Assembly (NCBI RefSeq): GCF_002242805.1
Contig: NZ_MCGQ01000016.1
Span: 62,481 to 126,480 of the forward strand
From: Streptomyces diastatochromogenes
GTDB lineage: Bacteria; Actinomycetota; Actinomycetes; Streptomycetales; Streptomycetaceae
Direction: 5' to 3'
DNA: 64,000 nt
Shown: positions 34,251-41,620 of the stretch, one piece after another
Layout: each line of letters opens with the position of its first letter
Position numbering within the stretch: position 1 is the stretch's first letter
Made by a program: the position numbers and the translations under genes
The notes under the pieces: generated by a model
Database searches by the model: none
Seen by the model: only the letters and a program-made list of their open reading frames with translations
What the model was told of the DNA's origin: nothing

Positions 34251-35983
34251 CAGGCAGCCTCCGCTTCCGTGAGCTGGGAGAGCACGATCTCCCGATACGT
34301 CTCGTTGGTCGCCATCAACTCGTGGTGCCGGCCGGTGCCGACCACCAGGCCCTCGTCCAGCACGACGATCCGGTCCGCGTCCCGGATGGTCGCCACCCGC
34401 TGGGCGACGATGACGACGGTCGCCTCGGCGGTCTCGCGGCCCAGTGCGCTGCGCAGAGCGGCGTCCGTCGCGTAGTCGAGGGCGGAGAAGGAGTCGTCGA
34501 AGAGGTAGATCTCCGGGCGCTGTACGAGCGTGCGGGCGATGGCGAGGCGCTGGCGCTGACCGCCCGACACGTTCGTGCCGCCCTGCGCGATCGGCGCGCC
34601 CAGGCCCCCCTCCAGCTTCTGCACGAAGTCCTTGGCCTGCGCCACCTCCAGCGCGTGCCACAGTTCCTCGTCGGTGGCGTCCGGGTTGCCGTAGCGCAGG
34701 TTGGTCGCGACCGTCCCGGCGAACAGGTACGGCTTCTGCGGTACGAGCCCGACGGTCTTCGCGAGCAGGTTCGGCTCGACCTCCTGGACGTCGACGCCGT
34801 CCACGAGGACCGTGCCCTCGGTGGCGTCGAACAGCCGCGGGACAAGACCGAGCAGTGTCGACTTGCCGCTGCCGGTCGAGCCGATGACGGCGGTCGTCTC
34901 ACCGGGCCTGGCCACCAGGTCGATGGACTTCAGCACCGGCTCCTCGGCACCCGGGTAGCGGAAGCCCGCGCCCCGGATCTCCAGATGCCCGTGCCGGCGC
35001 AGCTCGGTGACCGGCGCGCGCGGCGGCACCACGCTGGAGTCGGTGTCCAGGACCTCCTGGATGCGCTCGGCGCACACCTCCGCGCGCGGCACCATCATGA
35101 ACATGAAGGTGGCCATCATCACGGACATGACGATCTGCATCAGATAGGCGAGGAACGCGGTCAGGTCGCCGATCCGCATCCCGCCGCTGTCGATGCGGTG
35201 CGCGCCGAACCACACCACAGCGATCGACGACAGGTTCACCACCGTCATGACGATCGGGAACATCAGGGCGAGCATCCGGCCGGTGGCCAGCTGCATCTCG
35301 GTCAGCTCGCCGTTCGCCTTCCCGAACCGGCCCTGCTCGTACTCGTCCCGGACGAAGGCGCGGATCACCCGGTTGCCGGTGATCTGCTCGCGCAGCACCC
35401 GGTTCACCGTGTCCAGACGGACCTGCATGGACCGGAACAGCGGCCGCAGCCGGCGCACGATCAGCGTCACCGAGATGCCGAGCACGGGAACGACGGCGAC
35501 GAGCACCGCGGACAGCGGCACGTCCAGGCCGAGCGCCAGCACGATCCCGCCGACACACATGATGGGCGCCGACACCATCAGGGTGAACGTCATCAGGGCC
35601 AGCATCTGGACCTGCTGTACGTCATTGGTCGTACGGGTGATGAGCGAGGGCGCCCCGAAGTGACCCACCTCACGGGCGGAGAAGGACTGCACGCGGTCGA
35701 AGACGGCACCGCGCACGTCCCGGCCGAGCGCCGAGGCGGTGCGGGCGCCGTAGTACACGGCGCCGATGTTGCAGACGACCTGGGCCAGCGAGATGCCGAT
35801 CATCAGGGCGCCGAAGGTCAGGATGTAACCCGTGTCACCCTTCACGACACCGTTGTCGATGATGTGGGCGTTGAGGGTGGGCAGGTAGAGGGTGGCGCAG
35901 GTCTGCAGGAACTGCAGCAGCACCAGCAGAGCTATGGGTTTCTTGTAGGGCCTGAGATAGGTCCGCAGAAGTCGTATGAGCAC
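34250..35983 (-). CDS. ABC exporter half-transporter, degenerate-site subunit
   Basis: A 577-residue partner subunit, six helices plus ATPase. Walker A is GSTGSGKST and the signature VSGGQRQ is intact. Walker B ends IYLFDDSFSALD, with aspartate where the catalytic glutamate should be. One of the two ATP sites would then be non-hydrolysing, as in known asymmetric exporters. I start at GTG 35983 (VLIRLLRTYLRPYKKP), because the protein family begins there and GAGAG lies upstream. The in-frame ATG at 36052 adds 23 unlikely residues. Confidence 0.93.
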   Translation of the reverse strand: MLIRLLRTYLRPYKKPIALLVLLQFLQTCATLYLPTLNAHIIDNGVVKGDTGYILTFGALMIGISLAQVVCNIGAVYYGARTASALGRDVRGAVFDRVQSFSAREVGHFGAPSLITRTTNDVQQVQMLALMTFTLMVSAPIMCVGGIVLALGLDVPLSAVLVAVVPVLGISVTLIVRRLRPLFRSMQVRLDTVNRVLREQITGNRVIRAFVRDEYEQGRFGKANGELTEMQLATGRMLALMFPIVMTVVNLSSIAVVWFGAHRIDSGGMRIGDLTAFLAYLMQIVMSVMMATFMFMMVPRAEVCAERIQEVLDTDSSVVPPRAPVTELRRHGHLEIRGAGFRYPGAEEPVLKSIDLVARPGETTAVIGSTGSGKSTLLGLVPRLFDATEGTVLVDGVDVQEVEPNLLAKTVGLVPQKPYLFAGTVATNLRYGNPDATDEELWHALEVAQAKDFVQKLEGGLGAPIAQGGTNVSGGQRQRLAIARTLVQRPEIYLFDDSFSALDYATDAALRSALGRETAEATVVIVAQRVATIRDADRIVVLDEGLVVGTGRHHELMATNETYREIVLSQLTEAEAA

Positions 35984-36114
35984 GCTACGTCTCTCGGAGT
36001 CGGCGGTAGGGGCTGGTCGGTTGCCCCTGGCCCCTATCGTCGAACACTCCACCCGCGTTACCTCAACTGATTAACCCAACGGCGGTGCTCGCGCGTTCTG
36101 TCGGGTCTACGGCA

Positions 36115-37557
36115 TTACGGGCGAAATGCCCCCGGGTGGGTCTGCTCCCGCACCGACACGAACTGCTGGCGTACGGCCTGACCCACGGCCAACTCGTCGC
36201 CCGGCTCCAGGACCTGCGCGGCCGGCCCCGGCCAGGCCGGCGGGGTGCGCGGGTCGAGGGTGCCCTGCGACACACCGAGCGCCCAGGCGGCCTGCCGGGC
36301 CGCGCCGATCGCCGCGTAGTCGGCGGGCTGCGGTACGACGACCTGCGCGCCGAACAGCGAGGGCGCCGCGGCCTGCACGGCGGGCAGCTCGGCGGCCTGG
36401 CCCAGCAGGAAGACCCGCCGCACCTCCACGCCCCGCCCGCGCAGCACGTCCAGCGCGTCGGCCAGCCCGCACAGCATGCCCTCGAACGAGGCCCGCGCCA
36501 GATGCTCGGGCTTCATCGACTCGCGCCGCAGCCCGGCGAGGGTCCCGGCGGTGTGCGGCAGACTCGGCGTCCGCTCGCCCTCCAGATAGGGCAGGAGCAC
36601 CAGCCCGTGCGCCCCCGGGGTCGACTTCATCGCCAGGTCGGACAGGCTCTCCAGGTCCGACAGGCCGAGGAGTTCGGCGGTGCCGCGCAGGGTGCGCACG
36701 GCGTTCAGGGTGGTGACGACCGGCAGGTGCATGCCGGTGGCGTCGGCGAGGGACGTGATCATCCCGGTCTGGTCGGCAAGTGCCTCCGGGTGCACGGCCA
36801 TCACGGACCCCGAGGCCCCGAGTGACACGACCGCGTCCCCGAGCCCGATGCCCAGCCCGAACGCGGCGGCCATGGTCTCCCCGGTCCCGGCCGAGATCAG
36901 CAGCCCTTCCGGGGTCGTACCGGCCGCGTCCGCCGGGCCGATGACCTCGGGCAGCATCGCCTGGTGGCCGAGCGCCAGCTCGACCAGGTCGGGCCGGTAG
37001 CCGCCGGTGGCAGCGGACCAGTACCCGGTGCCGGAGGCTCCGCCGCGGTCGGTGGTCCGGCGCACGGGCCGCCCCAGCAGCTGCCACACCAGCCAGTCGT
37101 GAGCCTGCAGGAGCATGGCGATTCGGCGGGCGCTCTCCGGTTCGTTCTTCGCGAGCCAGCGCAGCTTGGTGACCGGCTGCGCGGCCTGCGGCACACAGCC
37201 GACCGCCTGCGCCCAGGCCTCCCGGCCGCCGAGCGCGTCGACCAGGTCGGCCGCCGCGACCTGCGCCCGCTTGTCGCCGCCGACCAGCGCGGGGCGCACG
37301 GTGTTGCCCTGTGCGTCCAGCGGGACCAGCGCGTTCTGCTGCGAGGAGACCCCGATGGCCTGCACACCCTCCAGCAGGCCGCCCCCCGCGGCCTCGCCCA
37401 GGGACAGCAGCCAGGCCTGCGGGTCGACGTCGCTCGGGCGACCCTCCTCCATCGGGTGCGGGGCGTACCCCTGGCGGAGCACGGCACCCGTGTCCGCGTC
37501 ACAGACCACGATGCGCGTGAAGTCCGGTGAGCTGTCCAAGCCTGCGACTATCCCCAT
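36115..37557 (-). CDS. FGGY-family carbohydrate kinase (xylulokinase-like)
   Basis: A 480-residue sugar kinase of the FGGY family. MGIVAGLDSSPDFTRIVVCD is the N-terminal phosphate-1 motif. GVSSQQNALVPLDAQGN follows, and GGASGTGYW and VSLGASGSVMAV belong to the two actin-like lobes. RRVFLLGQAAELPAVQ stands where the C-terminal ATP-binding signature is normally GGGA, so that motif is degenerate here. The ATG at 37557 is chosen because homology starts there. Xylulokinase is the best guess. No isomerase or transporter for a pentose lies next to it, so the sugar is open. Confidence 0.85.
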   Translation of the reverse strand: MGIVAGLDSSPDFTRIVVCDADTGAVLRQGYAPHPMEEGRPSDVDPQAWLLSLGEAAGGGLLEGVQAIGVSSQQNALVPLDAQGNTVRPALVGGDKRAQVAAADLVDALGGREAWAQAVGCVPQAAQPVTKLRWLAKNEPESARRIAMLLQAHDWLVWQLLGRPVRRTTDRGGASGTGYWSAATGGYRPDLVELALGHQAMLPEVIGPADAAGTTPEGLLISAGTGETMAAAFGLGIGLGDAVVSLGASGSVMAVHPEALADQTGMITSLADATGMHLPVVTTLNAVRTLRGTAELLGLSDLESLSDLAMKSTPGAHGLVLLPYLEGERTPSLPHTAGTLAGLRRESMKPEHLARASFEGMLCGLADALDVLRGRGVEVRRVFLLGQAAELPAVQAAAPSLFGAQVVVPQPADYAAIGAARQAAWALGVSQGTLDPRTPPAWPGPAAQVLEPGDELAVGQAVRQQFVSVREQTHPGAFRP

Positions 37558-37630
37558 ACCGAGAATTTTGCCGTACCGCGGCGCTTGCTTCGGCCGTGGG
37601 CGCCGTGGGGATGTGGGTGTCAAAGGTCCC

Positions 37631-37936
37631 CTACGTGTTGCTCGTGCCCCAGTCGTCCTCCGGGAAGCCGTTGGTGTTGCGTTCGCGGAGGGAGCGGACT
37701 CGCTGGGTCACCGAGTCGGGGACGTGGTCGCCGACCTTGTGGGTGACCGTGTGGAAGGCCTTGCCGGCGTAGACGCGGCCCTGCTGGGCGGCGGTCTCGG
37801 CGGTGTTGCGGACGGCGGGGTTCTGCGCGATCTGGCGAGCGGACTTCTTCAGCTGCTCGTAGCGCTCGCGACCCGCCCTCGTGCCGAGTACGTAACCGAG
37901 GGCCAGTCCGGCGACGAATGTGAGCCGGTAGCGCAT
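37631..37936 (-). CDS. Small YtxH-like membrane-associated protein
   Basis: A 101-residue protein with one N-terminal hydrophobic segment (MRYRLTFVAGLALGYVLGTR) ending in the TRAGRERYEQL motif typical of YtxH-like proteins, then amphipathic helix. The tail is charged and Asn-rich (RSLRERNTNGFPEDDWG). GGAAGGGTGG precedes the ATG at 37936. Function unknown, possibly envelope stress. It faces away from the tRNA genes. Confidence 0.82.
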   Translation of the reverse strand: MRYRLTFVAGLALGYVLGTRAGRERYEQLKKSARQIAQNPAVRNTAETAAQQGRVYAGKAFHTVTHKVGDHVPDSVTQRVRSLRERNTNGFPEDDWGTSNT

Positions 37937-38095
37937 GGCTGCCACCCTTCCCTGGGGGTAGGTCTCTGGTGCGACGTCGGGACCGGGGGATACCGATTGG
38001 CGGAGCACCCCCCTGCTTGCGCTAATGTATGTGTCGCAGCGAGCGAGCGCCCCCTGGCGAATACCCAGGTAGGTACGTTCGATGCAACGAGGCGA

Positions 38096-38168
38096 TCCTC
38101 CGTAGCTCAATTGGCAGAGCAGCCGGCTGTTAACCGGCAGGTTACTGGTTCGAGTCCAGTCGGGGGAG
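38096..38168 (+). tRNA. tRNA-Asn (GTT), copy 1
   Basis: A 73-base cloverleaf. Acceptor TCCTCCG pairs with CGGGGGA, the anticodon stem is GCCGG/CCGGC with loop CTGTTAA, and the T-arm is GGTTCGAGTCC. Discriminator G. CCA is not encoded. Confidence 0.97.
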
Positions 38169-38174
38169 CTTCGG

Positions 38175-38247
38175 TCCTCCGTAGCTCAATTGGCAGAGCA
38201 GCCGGCTGTTAACCGGCAGGTTACTGGTTCGAGTCCAGTCGGGGGAG
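38175..38247 (+). tRNA. tRNA-Asn (GTT), copy 2
   Basis: Identical over all 73 bases to copy 1 and separated from it by the six bases CTTCGG. The two are probably co-transcribed and end at the T-rich terminator that follows. Confidence 0.97.
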
Positions 38248-38258
38248 CACGCTGAACG

Positions 38259-38280
38259 AGGACCCTTCGGGGTCCTTTTT
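38259..38280 (+). terminator. Intrinsic terminator after the tRNA-Asn pair
   Basis: AGGACCC, loop TTCG, GGGTCCT, then four more T residues. This is the only clear Rho-independent terminator with a T-run that I found in the window. Confidence 0.93.
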
Positions 38281-38423
38281 CATGTCCGCGGGAACCACGG
38301 CGCGCGCGCCGAAGTCCTCAAGGTCAGGAAGCAGCCCAGAAGCCGACCATCCGAAGCAGGAGATCGTATGAGCGGCTATGCTGCGGCAGACGGCGCGCAC
38401 ACATGTACGCGACACGCCGCTAT

Positions 38424-38500
38424 GGGGCGGTAGCTCAGCCGGTTAGAGCAGCGGACTCATAATCCGTCGGCCGTGGGTTCGAGTCCCACCCGCCCCACCA
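38424..38500 (+). tRNA. tRNA with CAT anticodon (Met or Ile2), CCA encoded
   Basis: Acceptor GGGGCGG pairs with CCGCCCC; discriminator A and an encoded CCA end at 38500. The anticodon arm GCGGA-CTCATAA-TCCGT presents CAT. The acceptor stem is fully paired, so it is not an initiator. Elongator Met and lysidine-modified Ile2 cannot be told apart from sequence alone; the GACTCATAATC context resembles Ile2. Confidence 0.93.
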
Positions 38501-39215
38501 GGCGCCACAGGCGCAGAAACGATGTGACGGGTTGTAGTCACATGGCTTCATGGCGTGACCGCCGGCGGCACCATCAGCTGCCGGGCGTACTCGTCGAACG
38601 ACGACTCCGCACGGCCTTCAGCCGTAGCCGTCTCTCCTCCTCTTTCGTGATCTAGAACGGCGGGGCACCGGCTCGGACGTGGACTGCCCGGCGCGGCCGG
38701 GTGACGTGGTCGTGGTCATGGGCTCATGGTCACGACCGTTCCGCCGGTGATCGCCACGGAACGGTTCCGCTCACCTGTTCGGAGGGTCCGCCGCCACCCG
38801 CATGCCGCAACCGCGGCGGACTCCTCCGTGAGCGCGCAGCGGATACTCCTTGTTGTTGTGCTTCACGGTGGGGAAGTCGTCGTGCTCGGGGTACTTCCAG
38901 CGAAACTTGCCCGCATCGGGGCGCCGAGCGTGCGCAGTCGCATAAGCACCCTTTCTCGCGCTCATGCGTGGTGTCTTCGTCACGTACGGATGAATGTGGA
39001 TGCGCGCGCGTTCGGTATTAACCCACATTGATGAATGTGTCAGCGGGGTGGGCACCCATAGGTCGGTCAGGAAAAGCGTTTCCCCCGGAGAGCGGACTAT
39101 GCCGGGACGTTTCACCGAATTGATCACGCGTTATCCACAGCCATTGCCGGGTGATTGCCGGACGCGCAGAATCCTTCGGCACAGTGATTGCGGCTCGTCG
39201 TAAGGAGGTACGCCC
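38501..39215. other. Gene-poor, lower-G+C gap downstream of the tRNA
   Basis: About 715 bases in which I find no confident gene. On the minus strand, 38771-38968 is an open frame of 65 codons (MSARKGAYATAHARR...), and another short frame begins at ATG 38950 after GAAAGG. A minus-strand open frame near 38.53-38.65 kb ends FDEYARQLMVPPAVTP and may be the remnant of a lost gene. The weak repeat GCGCC-ACA-GGCGC directly follows the tRNA. 38941-39000 is only 32/60 G+C by hand count. Confidence 0.6.
38990..39039. promoter_or_regulatory. Repeated ATGAATGTG motif before the GMC operon
   Basis: ATGAATGTGG (38990-38999), its complement CCACATT (39023-39029) and again ATGAATGTG (39031-39039) lie within 50 bases. 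CACATT-GATG-AATGTG (39024-39039) is a perfect small inverted repeat. Candidate operator for the five-gene operon starting at 39216. Confidence 0.45.
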
Positions 39216-40946
39216 GTGCCAGGTTCCGATTCCGACCCGCCACCGGTGATCGCGCAGGGGACGACGCTGCTCGATGTCGCCGACGCGCCGCGCGCGGTGG
39301 TCCCACCCGTGCCGGCCGACCGGGATCCGGTCGCCACGTACTACTGCAAGACGCTGAAGCAGGTCCGCGACGTCGCGTACGACATCGTGATCGTCGGGGG
39401 CGGTGCGGTCGGCGCGGCCGTCCTCGACCGGCTGATGAGGCGTAAGAAGAGCGCGGCGCTGCGGGTGCTCGTGTTCGAAAAGGGAAGTTTTCTCCTTCCC
39501 GAACATGTGCAGAACCTTCATCCCCGCTATCAGCGGCTGATGAAGGACGCCGTCGCCCGGCCCTGGCGTCGCGCCACCGGTACGACATTCGATCTGGCGC
39601 CGCAAATCCCTTACCTCGGCGGCCGTGCCCAATTCTGGAGCACCTGGATCCCCCGGCCGAGCGATGAGCAAATGCCCGAATGGCCCGCATCGGTGAAGGT
39701 TTCGCTCAAGCGTTACTGGGATTCCGCCGACGCGTTCCTGGGTGCCGTCAAGCCCAGTCATATGGGCGAACAATTCAAGGTGTTCCAGTCCGAACTGCTG
39801 AAACAGCTCAAGGCGAAGCTGAGCGGTATCGGGCATTTCCCGAACGATATCCAGGCCCACGGCCTCGAGGTACCGCTCGCCTCGCGGGCGACCACCTCCA
39901 GCCTCGGCTACCGCAAGTTCAGCCCCGTTCCGGTGCTGATCGAGCTGGCCGAGTCGTACCCCGGCCAGGTGGACCTCGTCACCGGATGCGAGGTGCTGGA
40001 GATCCGGCACAGCGCACCGGCCGCCGGCGAGGCCGGGCCCGTGTGCCGGGCCACCGAGATCTCCACCACCCAGGGCGTGTTCAGGCTGGGCCCCCGCACG
40101 GACCTGGTGCTGGCCAACGGCATCGTCGAGCCCACCGGGCTGCTGCTGGACTCCTTCGCCGACGTCCTGCCGCCGTTCGCCGGCACCAACCTCGGCGGAC
40201 ACGTGGCCTCCTGGTTCTCGGCCCGGGTGCCGCGTGCGGCCTGGCAGGGCCTGGAGGGCGAGGGGCTGCAGGTCGCGTGCATGTACCTGCGCGGCCGGGT
40301 CGAGAACGGAGGAGGGCAGGGGGCGCGTGACTTCCACATCCATCTGATGGGCGCCTCCAACCCGTCACCCGACACAGCGGTCCCGGACCTCTACCGCCTG
40401 ATCCCCGACTCCTTCGACCAGGAGTTCCTGCAACAGCTCAGCGACCGCGAGCACATCGGCTTCCTTGTCCACTGCCTCGGCGAATGGCGCAGCCGTCCCA
40501 AGGACGTCAAAGGCAGCCGGGTCTACGTCGAGAAGGGCGACACCGTGCTCGACCTCAGGCCGGGCGAGACGGACCTCAAGCTCCGCACGACCATGGACCA
40601 GCAGGCCCAGCAGGTCGTCCAACGGATCCTCGCCAACGGGCTGGACGCTTCGGAGATCACGTACTGGCACCCCGGCGAGAACGGAATGCCCGGCGCCTGG
40701 GAGGCGCAGATTCCCCCCGGCCGGCTCAAGGACGCCCTGGTCCACGAGTCCGGAACGCTGTGGCTGGGAGAGAGCCCCGCCGAGTCGGTGACCACCACCG
40801 ACTGCCGCCTGCACCAGGTCGCCAACGTGTACGTCGGCGGCGCGGCGACCTTCCCCACCTCGGGTTCCTGGAACCCGACCCTGGCCGCGGTCGCCATGGC
40901 CCAGCGGCTGGCCGACCATCTCCTCGACCGCCGGAAGAAGGGGTGA
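39216..40946 (+). CDS. GMC-like flavoprotein oxidoreductase 1
   Basis: A 576-residue FAD protein. A leader of about 50 residues precedes the FAD motif DIVIVGGGAVGAAVLDRLM. The middle has GGRAQFWSTWIPRPS where GMC enzymes bind FAD. The C-terminus has HESGTLWLGE and TFPTSGSWNPTLAAVAMAQR, matching the His and Asn pair of GMC oxidoreductases. No signal peptide is seen. GTG at 39216 follows an excellent AAGGAGGT. The first 600 bases have markedly lower G+C and A/T-ending codons (39481-39540 is 32/60), unlike the following genes. First gene of the operon. It may oxidise an alcohol or sugar; substrate unknown. Confidence 0.85.
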   Translation: MPGSDSDPPPVIAQGTTLLDVADAPRAVVPPVPADRDPVATYYCKTLKQVRDVAYDIVIVGGGAVGAAVLDRLMRRKKSAALRVLVFEKGSFLLPEHVQNLHPRYQRLMKDAVARPWRRATGTTFDLAPQIPYLGGRAQFWSTWIPRPSDEQMPEWPASVKVSLKRYWDSADAFLGAVKPSHMGEQFKVFQSELLKQLKAKLSGIGHFPNDIQAHGLEVPLASRATTSSLGYRKFSPVPVLIELAESYPGQVDLVTGCEVLEIRHSAPAAGEAGPVCRATEISTTQGVFRLGPRTDLVLANGIVEPTGLLLDSFADVLPPFAGTNLGGHVASWFSARVPRAAWQGLEGEGLQVACMYLRGRVENGGGQGARDFHIHLMGASNPSPDTAVPDLYRLIPDSFDQEFLQQLSDREHIGFLVHCLGEWRSRPKDVKGSRVYVEKGDTVLDLRPGETDLKLRTTMDQQAQQVVQRILANGLDASEITYWHPGENGMPGAWEAQIPPGRLKDALVHESGTLWLGESPAESVTTTDCRLHQVANVYVGGAATFPTSGSWNPTLAAVAMAQRLADHLLDRRKKG

Positions 40947-40948
40947 CC

Positions 40949-41620
40949 ATGCACACCTCCGACACCACCTCGCCCGACCCCGAACTCCGGCGGTTCGTCG
41001 AACTGTCGATGCCGCTCACCGGCTTCGCCACGTACGACCTGTACGCCACCGGCATGGCGCAGCTGTACCTCGACACCGTGCGCGGCCAGCTGGGCGCAAG
41101 CCGTCTGACCGACTTCCTCGACACCTGGCAGCCGGCCCTCGCGACCGTCGAGGGAGCGCGGCAGCTCTCGCCCCTCGACCGGGAGATCGCCCGCGCGGTG
41201 ACCTACCTCTGGTACACCGGCGGCTGGCCCCGGCTCGCCCCGGCCGCCCACGCCGCACTGCGCCGCGAGGTGCCCAACACCGAGTTCGTGGCCTCGCCCA
41301 GCAGCTACCCCGAAGGACTCGTCTGGCGCACCTTCGCCGGGCACCCGGCCGGAGCCAAACCACCGGGCTTCGGCACCTGGGCGAACGAGCCACCGGCACT
41401 GCCGACCCTGGAGGAGATCGTCGAGGAACTGCGGGCCGCCGCCGAGGACCCCGCGGTACAGGCCGCGTGCGCCCCGGCCGCGTACCGAGCAGAGGTGCCG
41501 TCCGGCAGCGTCCCCGTCCATCTGATGCCCGGGCCGCGCCCCTCCCGCGCCGTCGCCCCGTCCGCCGTTCCGGCCGCCGCCGCGCCGCCGGACACGGAAC
41601 CCGAGGAAGCGAGTGAGTGA
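40949..41620 (+). CDS. Sorbitol-dehydrogenase small-subunit-like protein
   Basis: A 223-residue helical protein. RRFVELSMPLTGFATYDLYA near the N-terminus and ARAVTYLWYTGGWP in the middle match the pattern of the small subunit of FAD-dependent D-sorbitol and fructose dehydrogenases. That subunit supports or exports the catalytic GMC subunit. Unlike many of those, there is no Tat signal here. The last 60 residues are Ala/Pro-rich and probably disordered. ATG 40949 lies two bases after the preceding stop, with GAAGAAGGGG upstream; GTG 40943 is an alternative. The GTG or ATG of the next gene overlaps or follows its stop. I infer a complex with one or both flanking GMC proteins. Confidence 0.75.
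   Translation: MHTSDTTSPDPELRRFVELSMPLTGFATYDLYATGMAQLYLDTVRGQLGASRLTDFLDTWQPALATVEGARQLSPLDREIARAVTYLWYTGGWPRLAPAAHAALRREVPNTEFVASPSSYPEGLVWRTFAGHPAGAKPPGFGTWANEPPALPTLEEIVEELRAAAEDPAVQAACAPAAYRAEVPSGSVPVHLMPGPRPSRAVAPSAVPAAAAPPDTEPEEASE

Noticed and set aside
38096..38247. Repeated tRNA-Asn sequence as attL/attR of an integrated element
   Set aside because: Only six bases separate the copies and both are complete tRNAs, so nothing is integrated between them.
38501..39215. Prophage or integrative element at the tRNA-CAU 3' end
   Set aside because: No integrase, excisionase or replication gene, and no second copy of the tRNA end noticed. Kept only as a composition anomaly.
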